A stretch of 64,000 nucleotides of DNA from Chlorohelix sp037138995 (GTDB taxonomy: Bacteria > Chloroflexota > Chloroflexia > Chloroheliales > Chloroheliaceae): assembly GCF_037138995.1 (NCBI RefSeq), contig NZ_JBAXHI010000002.1:124001-188000 (forward strand), given 5' to 3'. The notes below the pieces were generated by a model. That model had not been told where the DNA came from and ran no database searches. It saw only the letters and a list, made by a program, of their open reading frames with translations. Of this stretch, positions 35,175 to 42,919 are shown one piece after another (the stretch's first letter is position 1; every line of letters begins with the position of its first letter). The translations under genes and the position numbers were made by a program.

Positions 35175-35693
35175 GCCGTTCCCGTAAAATCAACCAGCAG
35201 TAAGCAGTTTTGAATAGCAGATTACCGGGCGCGGTTGAAATCGCGCCAGCGGGTGAGCCGAATAAATGTTTGTATAGTATAACTATACTAGCACAACTGT
35301 TTTTACCTGACAAGGGTTTTAAACTATAACTTTACATATTATTTTTTACTCAGCATGATGCTATGTCTGTTTGTTATTTGTCCCGTTTGGGAGTAGGGTT
35401 TGAGCTACCCTTTGATTTGCACATCACATTAGAAGTGTTTTATTTTATCGTTATACGACATAAAAACTATAGAAAAAAACATTATAAAAGGGGTTATCCT
35501 TACCCCAAAGGATGGGCATTAAGCCTACTATTGTGTTATGATTTATATAAATAATGGCTTTGTTAAGCCATATGGGGGATGAGAAAATGGTTTAAACATT
35601 CTCCAAGTGATTTGTACAACAGAAAAGTTTCACAGGTTAAAAATCAATGAAAATCTTAGATATTAAAAAACTACAAGGAGGTAGCTGGTAAAA
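35175..35693. other. Divergent promoter region upstream of korAB
   Basis: About 520 AT-rich bases between the nuclease gene and korA. A 17-base inverted repeat GTATAGTATAACTATAC (35272-35288) lies near the nuclease start. A short hairpin, GGGGT/ACCCC around 35493-35510, and the TGGCTT palindrome at 35555-35572 lie in what should be the korA leader. A 63-codon frame in this stretch lacks a ribosome site and was not accepted. Confidence 0.5.
35555..35572. promoter_or_regulatory. Palindromic motif upstream of korAB
   Basis: TGGCTTTGTTAAGCCATA, with arms TGGCTT/AAGCCA, lies 122 bases before korA. It differs at one position from TGGCTTTGTAAAGCCATA at 45441-45458 in the ferredoxin/NDH-2 divergent region. 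It could be a repressor or activator site shared by these redox genes. Confidence 0.45.
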
Positions 35694-37526
35694 ATGACTG
35701 TGCTAGATACCCGCGTCGGGAGCCAATACGATAGTTCTGGTCATCCCGAAGTGGTAAACGATTTCTCGATAGTGATTGCTACAGTAAACGGTTCCGGTAG
35801 CCAGACTGCCAATAACACTATTATCCGCTCGATTTTCAAAATGGGAATACCGGTAAACGGTAAGAATATATTCCCCTCTAATATTTCCGGCTTGCCAACA
35901 TGGTACACAGTTAGAGTTAGCAAAGATGGTTATGTGGCACGGCGGCAGGAAACCGAAATCCTTGTTGCTTTCAACGTACAAACCGCCGATGCAGACCTTC
36001 AATCGTTGCGAGAGGGTGGCGCTTGTTTCTATCCTGATGACTATACATTTTTGAATCCGCGCAATGATGTAGTCTATTACCCCTTGCCGGTTAAGCAATT
36101 GGTAAAAGAATCCGGCGCAGATATAAAGTTAAAAGATTATATTGCCAATATGGTTTATGTCGGCGGATTAGCCGAGATTCTAGGTATAGATTTAGGCAAA
36201 ATAAAAGAGGCGTTGGTTAAGCACTTTAACGGGAAAGCAAAGCCGGTAGAATTAAACTATGGGGTGGTTTCTAAAGCGGCTGACTATGTACGTCAGAACT
36301 TGCCAAAAAAAGACATCTACAAGGTTGCTCCGCTCGACCTAACTAATGGCAAAATCCTGATTGAAGGTAATACCGCTGCCGGTTTAGGCGCATTATTCGG
36401 GGGTGTATCGTTGGTTTCTTGGTATCCGATTACTCCCTCTACCAGCGTTGTTGATACCATAAACGAATATTTGCGCGAACTGCGTACCGACCCCGCTTCT
36501 GGAAAATTGACCTGCGCGGTGGTACAGGCGGAGGACGAAATCGCGGCTATCGGTATGTTGGTAGGGGCAGGTTGGGCAGGTTGTCGGGCTATGACTGCTA
36601 CTAGCGGTCCCGGTCTTTCCCTCATGACCGAATTTGCCGGTTTGGCTTATTTTGCCGAAGTGCCGCTTGTTATCTGGGATATTATGCGGATGGGTCCCAG
36701 TACGGGCTTACCGACTCGCACTTCTCAGGGCGATATATTGACAGCCTATTTTCTTGGTCATGGTGATACTCGTCATGTTTGCCTGTTGCCGGGCAATATG
36801 CAGGAATGTTTTGATTTCGGCATTACCTCTTTAGACCTTGCAGAACATCTCCAAACCCCGGTATTTGTATTGAGTGACCTAGATTTCGGTATGAATCTTT
36901 GGATGACCGAACCGTTCCAATACCCGGAAAAGCCGCTTGACCGCGGAAAAGTGCTATCAGAAGATGACCTCAAACGGCTAGGCTCTTTCAAACGGTATGC
37001 CGATATTGAAGGAGATGGGGTAGGTTGGAGGACTTTACCCGGTAATCCGCATCCAATGTCAGCCTATTTTTCGCGAGGCACAGGTCATAATGCTGAGGCT
37101 GCTTATAGCGAACGTCCTGATGATTGGGAAGAAAATCTTCATCGCCTTGCCCGTAAACACGATACCGCCCGCATTTTAGTGCCTAAGCCAGTTATCCAAA
37201 CGCGAACAGGCGCAAATATCGGCGTTATCGCTTATGGTTCAAGTGACCCTGCAGTAGTAGAAGCCTGCGATTTGCTGCAAACTCAAGGAGTATCTGCCGA
37301 TTATTTGCGGTTGCGGGCGTTGCCCCTAGAGGAAACTACCAGTAAGTTTATCGAGTCTCATGAAATCGTGTTTGTGGTTGAAATGAATTACGATGGGCAG
37401 ATGCACAAATTGTTACAAATCCATTCACCTGAGCATGCTGCTCGTTTGAAATCCGTGGCGCATTGCGATGGTTTGCCCTTTACTGCCCAATTTATTACTG
37501 AAAAGGTGATGAGCAATTTTCAGTAA
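35694..37526 (+). CDS. korA: 2-oxoacid:ferredoxin oxidoreductase, fused gamma-alpha subunit
   Basis: The 610-residue large subunit of a 2-oxoglutarate-type ferredoxin oxidoreductase. Residues of about 20-190 are the gamma domain (VIATVNGSGSQTANN, GIPVNGKNIFPSNISGLPTW). Residues of about 220-600 are the alpha domain, with the CoA/TPP-facing SWYPITPSTSVVDTI, VQAEDEIAAIGMLVGA and TATSGPGLSLMTE motifs. With KorB it converts a 2-oxoacid, CoA and oxidised ferredoxin to acyl-CoA, CO2 and reduced ferredoxin, or the reverse. AAGGAGGT precedes the ATG. The gene pair lies 57 bases apart. Substrate preference (2-oxoglutarate rather than pyruvate) is inferred from the two-subunit layout. Confidence 0.92.
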   Translation: MTVLDTRVGSQYDSSGHPEVVNDFSIVIATVNGSGSQTANNTIIRSIFKMGIPVNGKNIFPSNISGLPTWYTVRVSKDGYVARRQETEILVAFNVQTADADLQSLREGGACFYPDDYTFLNPRNDVVYYPLPVKQLVKESGADIKLKDYIANMVYVGGLAEILGIDLGKIKEALVKHFNGKAKPVELNYGVVSKAADYVRQNLPKKDIYKVAPLDLTNGKILIEGNTAAGLGALFGGVSLVSWYPITPSTSVVDTINEYLRELRTDPASGKLTCAVVQAEDEIAAIGMLVGAGWAGCRAMTATSGPGLSLMTEFAGLAYFAEVPLVIWDIMRMGPSTGLPTRTSQGDILTAYFLGHGDTRHVCLLPGNMQECFDFGITSLDLAEHLQTPVFVLSDLDFGMNLWMTEPFQYPEKPLDRGKVLSEDDLKRLGSFKRYADIEGDGVGWRTLPGNPHPMSAYFSRGTGHNAEAAYSERPDDWEENLHRLARKHDTARILVPKPVIQTRTGANIGVIAYGSSDPAVVEACDLLQTQGVSADYLRLRALPLEETTSKFIESHEIVFVVEMNYDGQMHKLLQIHSPEHAARLKSVAHCDGLPFTAQFITEKVMSNFQ

Positions 37527-37583
37527 TACTGTATCAGGCATTTTAAATTTGTATGCAAAGGCTATAAATAAAGGACATAGATT

Positions 37584-38639
37584 ATGACAGCAGCAGTAAA
37601 AGAACCGGGCGCAGGCGGCTCCAAACTAAATCTTCTGGGTTTTGACCGTACCGAATACAAGGGGAAGCCTTCGACCCTTTGCTCCGGTTGCGGTCACGAC
37701 TCGGTTGCCAGCCAGATTATTGCGGTGGCTTGGGAACTATCACTACAACCGCATCGGGTTATTAAAACTAGCGGTATCGGCTGCTCTAGCAAGTCGCCTG
37801 CCTACTTCCTGAATCGTTCTCATGGTTTTAACTCCCTACATGGACGGATGCCCTCTCTGACGACAGGCGCAGTTCTGGCGAATAAAGAATTGCTTGCCAT
37901 CGGTGTCAGCGGAGATGGTGATACTGGTAGTATTGGGCTTGGACAATACAAACACCTATTGCGCCGTAACGTGCCTATGGTCTATATCATTGAAAATAAC
38001 GGCGTGTATGGTCTTACCAAAGGGCAGTTCTCGGCAACTGCCGATGAAGGGCAAAAGCTGAAATATGCCGGAGTCAACGAATTGCCGCCCATTGACCTGT
38101 GCCTTGAAGCGATTGCTTCCGGGTGCGGTTTCGTGGCGCGTTCCTTTGCGGGTGATGCCAAACAAGTACGCGAATTATTGAAAGCAGCCCTAAGCTATAA
38201 AGGCGGTACAGCGGTTCTGGATATTATTAGCCCCTGTATTACCTTCAATAATCATGAAGAATCTACTAAGAGCTATAGCTACGGCAAGGCTAATGAAGAA
38301 CGGCTACACGACATCAGCTTTATAGAACCGCAGGGTGAAATTGTGGTGGATTACGAGGAAGGCACTGCACGAGAAGTTCGTATGCACGATGGTTCTACCA
38401 TTGTACTCCGGAAGCTTAGCGAGGATTACAACCCGCAAGATCGAAATGCTGCCATTAGCAAGCTGGAAGAGTCGCAAGCTAACCAAGAATTTATTACCGG
38501 TCTGCTTTATATCAATGAAGGGCGTAAGCGTATTCATGAGGCGCTTCACATCGTAGATACACCGCTGGCGCATCTTAACGAGGCGCAATTGCGACCACCC
38601 CGCGAAGCTCTTGATAAGATAATGGCAGATATGAATTAA
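37584..38639 (+). CDS. korB: 2-oxoacid:ferredoxin oxidoreductase, beta subunit
   Basis: The 351-residue thiamine-diphosphate-binding partner of KorA. It has CSGCGHDS (about residues 32-39) and GIGCSSKSP, with cysteines that hold a [4Fe-4S] cluster, and the TPP motif GDGDTGSIGLGQ followed by ENNGVYGLTKGQ near residues 111-146. A C-terminal extension after residue 290 is normal for this group. The enzyme needs a ferredoxin; the 2x[4Fe-4S] protein encoded at 44862-45290 is the obvious candidate. A strong terminator follows, so korAB forms a two-gene operon. Confidence 0.93.
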   Translation: MTAAVKEPGAGGSKLNLLGFDRTEYKGKPSTLCSGCGHDSVASQIIAVAWELSLQPHRVIKTSGIGCSSKSPAYFLNRSHGFNSLHGRMPSLTTGAVLANKELLAIGVSGDGDTGSIGLGQYKHLLRRNVPMVYIIENNGVYGLTKGQFSATADEGQKLKYAGVNELPPIDLCLEAIASGCGFVARSFAGDAKQVRELLKAALSYKGGTAVLDIISPCITFNNHEESTKSYSYGKANEERLHDISFIEPQGEIVVDYEEGTAREVRMHDGSTIVLRKLSEDYNPQDRNAAISKLEESQANQEFITGLLYINEGRKRIHEALHIVDTPLAHLNEAQLRPPREALDKIMADMN

Positions 38640-38651
38640 TAATGCTTATCA

Positions 38652-38683
38652 AAAACCCCCGTCCGGGTAATGGATGGGGGTTT
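38652..38683. terminator. Bidirectional terminator after korB
   Basis: AAAACCCCCGTCC (from 38652) pairs with GGATGGGGGTTT (to 38683) with one mismatch around a short loop. It lies between the converging korB and a secreted-protein gene and has A/T-rich flanks on both sides. Confidence 0.8.
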
Positions 38684-38688
38684 AGCTA

Positions 38689-39153
38689 TTATTCCGCTAC
38701 CTGAGTTTGTCCCACTTTGGGATGGTGGCTCTGGCGATATTCGCTGAGAAGACTCCTCAATTCCTTGAGAGTAATATCCCCTTTTTGCAATTTAGCTAGT
38801 AAGGCTTCGAGTTTTTGCTTGTTATCCCCCAATTGGGTAAGTAACTTCTGAAGTTTGGCTTTCTGCACATCCTTAGTGGCTTTGGAAAGCTTATCCGTTA
38901 TTGTAGCAATCCGCTTGTTTAATTTATCCAATTGCTCGTTCAAGCGTGTAATGACTCTATCCTTGATTTTGCTGATGTCTGGCTTCTGCGCGTTGGTGGC
39001 TTGCAACTGGATTGTTTGCATTGTTGCAGTAGTCTGTAAGGCATTGTCGGTGGGGGCAGCCAATGCCTGAGCAGGTCCTAGCGCAACACTACCGACTAAC
39101 AGCAGGGTTGCAATTCCTATTCCTAAGCGTTGTTTTAATGATGTGTGTTTCAT
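38689..39153 (-). CDS. Secreted helical (coiled-coil) protein
   Basis: A 154-residue exported protein. The ATG at 39153 was chosen because GGAGGT lies 10 bases before it; an upstream in-frame start lacks this. A signal peptide (KQRLGIGIATLLLVGSVA ... AQALA) is cut near residue 33. The rest is a basic helical coiled coil rich in Lys, Leu and Gln (KIKDRVITRLNEQLDKLNKR). No cysteine or enzyme motif is present. It resembles small secreted periplasmic or surface helical proteins of the Spy type in shape only. Function unknown. Confidence 0.75.
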   Translation of the reverse strand: MKHTSLKQRLGIGIATLLLVGSVALGPAQALAAPTDNALQTTATMQTIQLQATNAQKPDISKIKDRVITRLNEQLDKLNKRIATITDKLSKATKDVQKAKLQKLLTQLGDNKQKLEALLAKLQKGDITLKELRSLLSEYRQSHHPKVGQTQVAE

Positions 39154-39458
39154 AATTCGTGTGACCTCCGGGTATTTTTGAAAACTTCTTTTTGGATTGC
39201 CAATCGCTGTATCCACTCTTATCTTAGCCTTGCAATGTAATCGCTACATTTGGGGAATGTAAAAAGTTACTACATAAAATTGTGGTTGCCAACTTTGATT
39301 TTACATAGCAGCCTTCTTAGAAAAGAGTATGTTCATACTATTGCAATAGGCAAAAGTCGTTTTCTCGAATATTTTGCTTTGTAAAATCAATGTAAAGTTT
39401 CCACAATAAAAAATGCAGGCATCACACCTGCACTTTACATAACATCTATTAGCTGTAT
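39154..39458. other. Intergenic region before the secreted-protein gene
   Basis: About 305 bases holding the promoter of the secreted helical protein gene (minus strand) and, at its right end, the terminator of the glutaredoxin operon. Otherwise AT-rich with no gene. Confidence 0.5.
39415..39431 (-). terminator. Terminator of the glutaredoxin operon
   Basis: Read on the minus strand, GCAGG, a 7-base loop and CCTGC form a hairpin followed by ATTTTTTATT, 28 bases after the stop of the glutaredoxin-PDZ gene. Confidence 0.75.
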
Positions 39459-39998
39459 CTAATCAATCATTAGGTAAATAATATTTTCGCGACCTTCACG
39501 TAAGACTGTTATAGTTGGTTGCTTAAAGTTAGCGGCGGCTATCCGTTTTAACGAGGCAGCTAAATCTTCGATTCCTTCTATAGTTTGCCCTTCCATTCCG
39601 GTAATGATGTCGCCCTCGCGCAACCCAGATTTTTCAGCCAATGAACCCGGCTGAACTTTGCCAACCAACGCTCCTTTACTGGCAGGCTTGCTCTGCGACT
39701 CCAATACTTTTGCCGCATCCGCCACATGTGCGCCTAGTTTCAGCCCACTTCCCTTTGATTGTCGCAACTGCGTAATTGCTTTACGCAACGCGGGTTGGTC
39801 AAAACCAACAATCACTTCATTGCCGATTATTGTGACCGGAACGCCCATTTGCTTACTGCGATTTACCATTTCTTGGGCGGCGGCTTGGTCAAGCCCCACG
39901 TTTTTCTCGATATAACTAACTTGCTCCCGTGAAAGAAACTCTTTCACCGTTCGGCAATACGGTCAGGTGTTGGTGGAATAGACAATTGCATCTGCCAT
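39459..39998 (-). CDS. Glutaredoxin-PDZ fusion, probable selenoprotein (UPYC active site)
   Basis: A 179-residue protein whose codon 12 is an in-frame TGA (39963-39965). I start it at the ATG at 39998, which has a near-perfect AGGAGG at 7 bases; starting after the TGA would need a GTG and would lose the active site. The N-terminus reads MADAIVYSTNT-U-PYCRTVKEFL, so the TGA falls exactly on the first cysteine of a glutaredoxin CPYC motif; QMGVPVTIIGNEVIVGFD follows as in NrdH/Grx proteins. Residues of about 95-175 form a PDZ domain (PGSLAEKSGLREGDIITGM). A SECIS-like hairpin lies 15 bases after the TGA. It is the last gene of an operon with a two-component system and a DUF302 protein. A nonsense-mutated gene is the alternative. 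Confidence 0.82.
39929..39947 (-). promoter_or_regulatory. SECIS-like hairpin after the in-frame TGA
   Basis: On the minus strand, GTGAAAGA, loop GTT and TCTTTCAC form a perfect 8-bp stem. The loop starts 23 bases after the TGA and begins with G, which fits the bacterial SECIS consensus (short loop with a G among its first bases, about 16-37 bases after the UGA). Confidence 0.65.
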
Positions 39999-40009
39999 AA
40001 TCAAGCCTC

Positions 40010-40408
40010 CTAATCAGGTAAAGAGTCTATTGCTTTTTGCAGCAAGGATTTGGCGTTTTTCGCCATATCTGCTAATTCTGGTACGTCAACCACGCTAAGG
40101 GCGGCTTCAGGATCCATTACTTTTACCATACTGCCTCCCTCATCTTCGTACACAATTACGTTGCAGGGTAGTAACAAACCTACATCAAGTTCGGCAGTAA
40201 GCGCTTGATGCGCCAACGGTGGGTTACATGCGCCCAGAATTATATAGGGTCGGAAATCAACTCCTCTTTTTTCTTTAAGAGTTTTTTTCATGTCAATCTC
40301 AGTTAATATTCCAAAACCTTGCTCTTTAAGTGCCGCTTTGGTTTTTTCTATGGCTTCGAGATAGGGTAAGGGAATTTTTTTGCCAAACCCGTAAGCGTTA
40401 TTTTGCAT
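40010..40408 (-). CDS. DUF302-family protein
   Basis: A 132-residue protein of the DUF302 family, recognised by the internal stretch DFRPYIILGACNPPLAHQAL and the later GLLLPCNVIVYEDE. The ATG at 40408 has GAGG 5 bases before it; longer starts would run into the kinase gene. Two cysteines (in ACNPP and LPCNV) may be redox-active or bind metal. DUF302 proteins are widespread, often near redox or sulfur genes, and their function is not established. It ends 11 bases before the glutaredoxin-PDZ start and begins 22 bases after the kinase stop, so the four genes form one operon. Confidence 0.85.
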   Translation of the reverse strand: MQNNAYGFGKKIPLPYLEAIEKTKAALKEQGFGILTEIDMKKTLKEKRGVDFRPYIILGACNPPLAHQALTAELDVGLLLPCNVIVYEDEGGSMVKVMDPEAALSVVDVPELADMAKNAKSLLQKAIDSLPD

Positions 40409-40430
40409 AAAATCCTCGCTTTCTATATAG

Positions 40431-41528
40431 TTATTGCCAGCGTAAAAGGCTGAAATGAACAATAGTACCTTTATCTGGTTCACTTTCAATCCATATGTCG
40501 CCACCTTGCGCTTGAATCAGGTATTTTGCAATAGTTAATCCAATACCACTGCCGCTACTTGCTCCGCGTGAGCGGGATTTATCGGCGCGGTAAAAGCGTT
40601 CAAATACATGCTTTAAGTGTTCCTGTGAAATTCCGCCGCCATTATCCTCTACTTTGAACTCGACTTCATCAGACATATTGTTAGCATATAACTTGACATA
40701 ACCATCTTTTTCAGTATAGCGCAAGGCGTTAGAAAGCAGATTTATCAAAACCTGTTCCACCCGGTCACGATCTGCTTTAACTGCTACGGCTTTTGTTGCT
40801 GTCGAGTCTATTTCTAACCTGACTCCTTTAAATTCAAACTGTGGGTTTACCTTTGCGATTACTTCGTTAAGTACCTCAATAGGAATAAGTTTTTCCAGAT
40901 TAAGCTTTAGCATGCCAGATTCAACCCGCGACAATTCGCTTAATTCTTCGGAAAGCCGATGTAAGCGGCGTGCTTCTCGCTGAACTACTCCAAAAGTAAC
41001 GGGAGTAGGCGCAAGCACGCCATCAATTAACCCCTCCATATGCCCTTCAATGGCAGTGAGCGGCGTGCGGAGTTCATGAGCAAGATCAGCAATAAGTTCC
41101 CGCCGTCTGCGTTCGTTTTCTTGCAGAGTTTCTGCCATTTGGTTAAAGCAATATGCTAAATCCGACATTTCCTTGATGTTCGGCGCTAGTACCCGCTCAC
41201 TATATTTTCCTGATGCGATTCGGGTAGCGGCAATTCCAAGCGCTCGTAGCGGTTGCGAAAGGCGGCTACTCATTACCAGTGAAATTACTAACGCGCTAAT
41301 CAGAGAAGCAAAGGCGGCAATAATTAGGGAATTTCGGATGCCGTTATTGAAGGCGTTATTCAAGCTTTCAATACTGGCGTTACTGTTGCCTTTCTCGGTT
41401 AGGATGCTACGAATATCTGCGCGGAAGAAGGTACTCGCTATCAGACTGGCGGCAATAAACAGGGTAAATACCCCTACCACGATTATAGATAGATAGGAGA
41501 TAAATAGGCGGGTGCGGAGAGAGTTCAT
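40431..41528 (-). CDS. Sensor histidine kinase (HAMP-HisKA-HATPase)
   Basis: A 365-residue membrane kinase. A first membrane helix (about residues 10-30), a short outer segment of about 40 residues, a second helix (about 62-86), then a HAMP domain (to about 140), the H-box LIADLAHELRTPLTAI with the phospho-histidine near residue 154, and an ATPase domain with N box (LINLLSNALRYT), G1 (VEDNGGGI) and G2 (GSGIGLTI) motifs. It resembles BaeS/PhoR-type kinases. The start overlaps the response regulator stop, so the two are co-translated. The small sensor loop gives no clue to the signal, but the operon holds redox proteins. Confidence 0.92.
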   Translation of the reverse strand: MNSLRTRLFISYLSIIVVGVFTLFIAASLIASTFFRADIRSILTEKGNSNASIESLNNAFNNGIRNSLIIAAFASLISALVISLVMSSRLSQPLRALGIAATRIASGKYSERVLAPNIKEMSDLAYCFNQMAETLQENERRRRELIADLAHELRTPLTAIEGHMEGLIDGVLAPTPVTFGVVQREARRLHRLSEELSELSRVESGMLKLNLEKLIPIEVLNEVIAKVNPQFEFKGVRLEIDSTATKAVAVKADRDRVEQVLINLLSNALRYTEKDGYVKLYANNMSDEVEFKVEDNGGGISQEHLKHVFERFYRADKSRSRGASSGSGIGLTIAKYLIQAQGGDIWIESEPDKGTIVHFSLLRWQ

Positions 41529-42232
41529 TTTCCAGCCTCCGCCTCAAAGCGATAGCCCACTCCCCATACTGTTTTTATCGGTTGCCCCCCTCCTGCCAAT
41601 TCTATTTTTTTTCGCAGTTGTCCGATGTGTACGTCCACCACCCGCTCATCACCGAAATAATCATGACTCCAGACTGCTTCGAGCAGTTGTTCACGGCTAA
41701 AAACTCTGCCGGGCATGTCAGTAAGGGTTGAGAGCAACTCAAATTCAGTACGGGTTAAATCCAGCAATTGCTCCTTGACCCAAACCTTGCGGGAACTGCT
41801 TTCCAGTGTGAGCGTTCCAAGTATATTGCGGGGGATTGTAACGGTAGCGGAGTCTTGGCGATAACGCCTTAGCGCGGCTTTAATTCGCGCAACCAGTTCA
41901 CGAGGTGAAAAGGGTTTGGTTACATAATCGTCCGCTCCCATCGTAAGACCTATGATGCGATCTATTTCTTCGGTACGGGCAGTAAGCATCAAAATATACA
42001 CGTCTGATTCAGTCCGTAGCAATCGGCAAACTTCCAAACCATCTATTCCGGGCAACATCAGGTCTAGCACAATCAAGTCCGGTTTAATGCGCCGTGCCAT
42101 TTCCAAGCCGCTTTGACCATCGGTAGCTACTGCGACATTATAGTCTTCTCTCTCTAAATAGCCTTTTACTAAGCTCCAGATGCTCTCTTCGTCTTCTATT
42201 ATGAGTATTTTCGGTGTGGTATTCTCTGCCAT
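41525..42232 (-). CDS. OmpR-family response regulator
   Basis: A 235-residue regulator: receiver domain with acidic pocket IIEDEES, phospho-acceptor Asp57 in LIVLDLMLPG and TKPFSP lysine near 110, then a winged-helix DNA-binding domain (about residues 135-232; LTRTEFELLSTL, REQLLEAVW, RVVDVHIGQLRKKIE, VWGVGYRF). Its partner is the kinase gene that overlaps its 3' end. It is the first gene of the operon and probably controls the operon itself, including the DUF302 and glutaredoxin genes. Confidence 0.93.
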   Translation of the reverse strand: MAENTTPKILIIEDEESIWSLVKGYLEREDYNVAVATDGQSGLEMARRIKPDLIVLDLMLPGIDGLEVCRLLRTESDVYILMLTARTEEIDRIIGLTMGADDYVTKPFSPRELVARIKAALRRYRQDSATVTIPRNILGTLTLESSSRKVWVKEQLLDLTRTEFELLSTLTDMPGRVFSREQLLEAVWSHDYFGDERVVDVHIGQLRKKIELAGGGQPIKTVWGVGYRFEAEAGK

Positions 42233-42388
42233 ATCTTTGCCCCGCTTATCCTATTCAAGTTACAGGAACATTGTAACTGACCAGTTCTACTACTAATAGT
42301 GTACTCTTAAGCTGGCGAAGATAATAGAGTTTGGATAATTCCACGCTTTGTTCAAAATCAGGTTAAAAGATTGTGTTATTACAGATTC

Positions 42389-42730
42389 TTATTCTAAAGG
42401 CAATCCGGCACGCATCCAGCCAATCATACCGCCCTTGATATTGCCAATACGAGTAAACCCTTGACTGCTAAGTAAATTTGCAGCATGGCTGCTACGACCT
42501 CCACTGCGGCATACAACAATAATTTCACGGTCTTTCGCGCCGATTACATTAATTTTGCTGCTAATCTGGCTCAAAGGTATTAGCTTGCTACCTTTGATAT
42601 GTCCTTGCGAATATTCGTAACCTTCGCGGACATCAATTATCAAAGGTTTTTGGGTTTTAATACGCTGGTCGGCTTCTTGTGGTGTAATATTTTCGTAGGC
42701 TAAAGTCTTTGATCCGAAAAGCTTGAACAT
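42389..42730 (-). CDS. Rhodanese-domain protein
   Basis: A 113-residue single-domain rhodanese. LIIDVREGYEYSQGHIKGS leads to the catalytic loop VCRSGGRSS with Cys74, and the domain ends in GGMIGWMRAGLPLE. Such proteins carry sulfane sulfur as a persulfide, for sulfur transfer or detoxification. GGAG precedes the ATG. It lies upstream of the two-component operon but is 156 bases from it and probably has its own promoter. It supports a sulfur/thiol redox theme in this stretch. Confidence 0.9.
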   Translation of the reverse strand: MFKLFGSKTLAYENITPQEADQRIKTQKPLIIDVREGYEYSQGHIKGSKLIPLSQISSKINVIGAKDREIIVVCRSGGRSSHAANLLSSQGFTRIGNIKGGMIGWMRAGLPLE

Positions 42731-42875
42731 TAGGTTATCTCCTTGATTTATGCTTTGTAAATGGAACTCATTGGAGTAATTTTATCAAAGAGGTTTGAAG
42801 AATTATTAAGGTAGATATGAAGAAAGTTTGAAGATTTTAGCCTAACTTACACTCAGCTGATTTGAGGTAAAAGAA

Positions 42876-42905
42876 AAGCCTTGTTCCTGTGATAGAACAA
42901 GGCTT
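42876..42905 (-). terminator. Terminator of the GltD-like gene
   Basis: AAGCCTTGTTC (42876-42886) and GAACAAGGCTT (42895-42905) form an 11-bp perfect stem with an 8-base loop; the minus strand continues with TTTTCTTTTA. It lies 14 bases after the stop codon. Confidence 0.88.
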
Positions 42906-42919
42906 AACTCCGAAAGTTG

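Noticed and set aside
35493..35520. Riboswitch in the korA leader
   Set aside because: A short hairpin is present, but no conserved core of a known riboswitch class could be recognised.
35363..35554. 63-codon frame upstream of korA
   Set aside because: No ribosome site, AT-rich and low-complexity sequence; it fits a leader region better.
39459..39947. Glutaredoxin-PDZ gene starting at the GTG after the TGA
   Set aside because: This start has no ribosome site, removes the CPYC region and the first strand of the fold, whereas the ATG at 39998 has AGGAGG and restores a complete domain.
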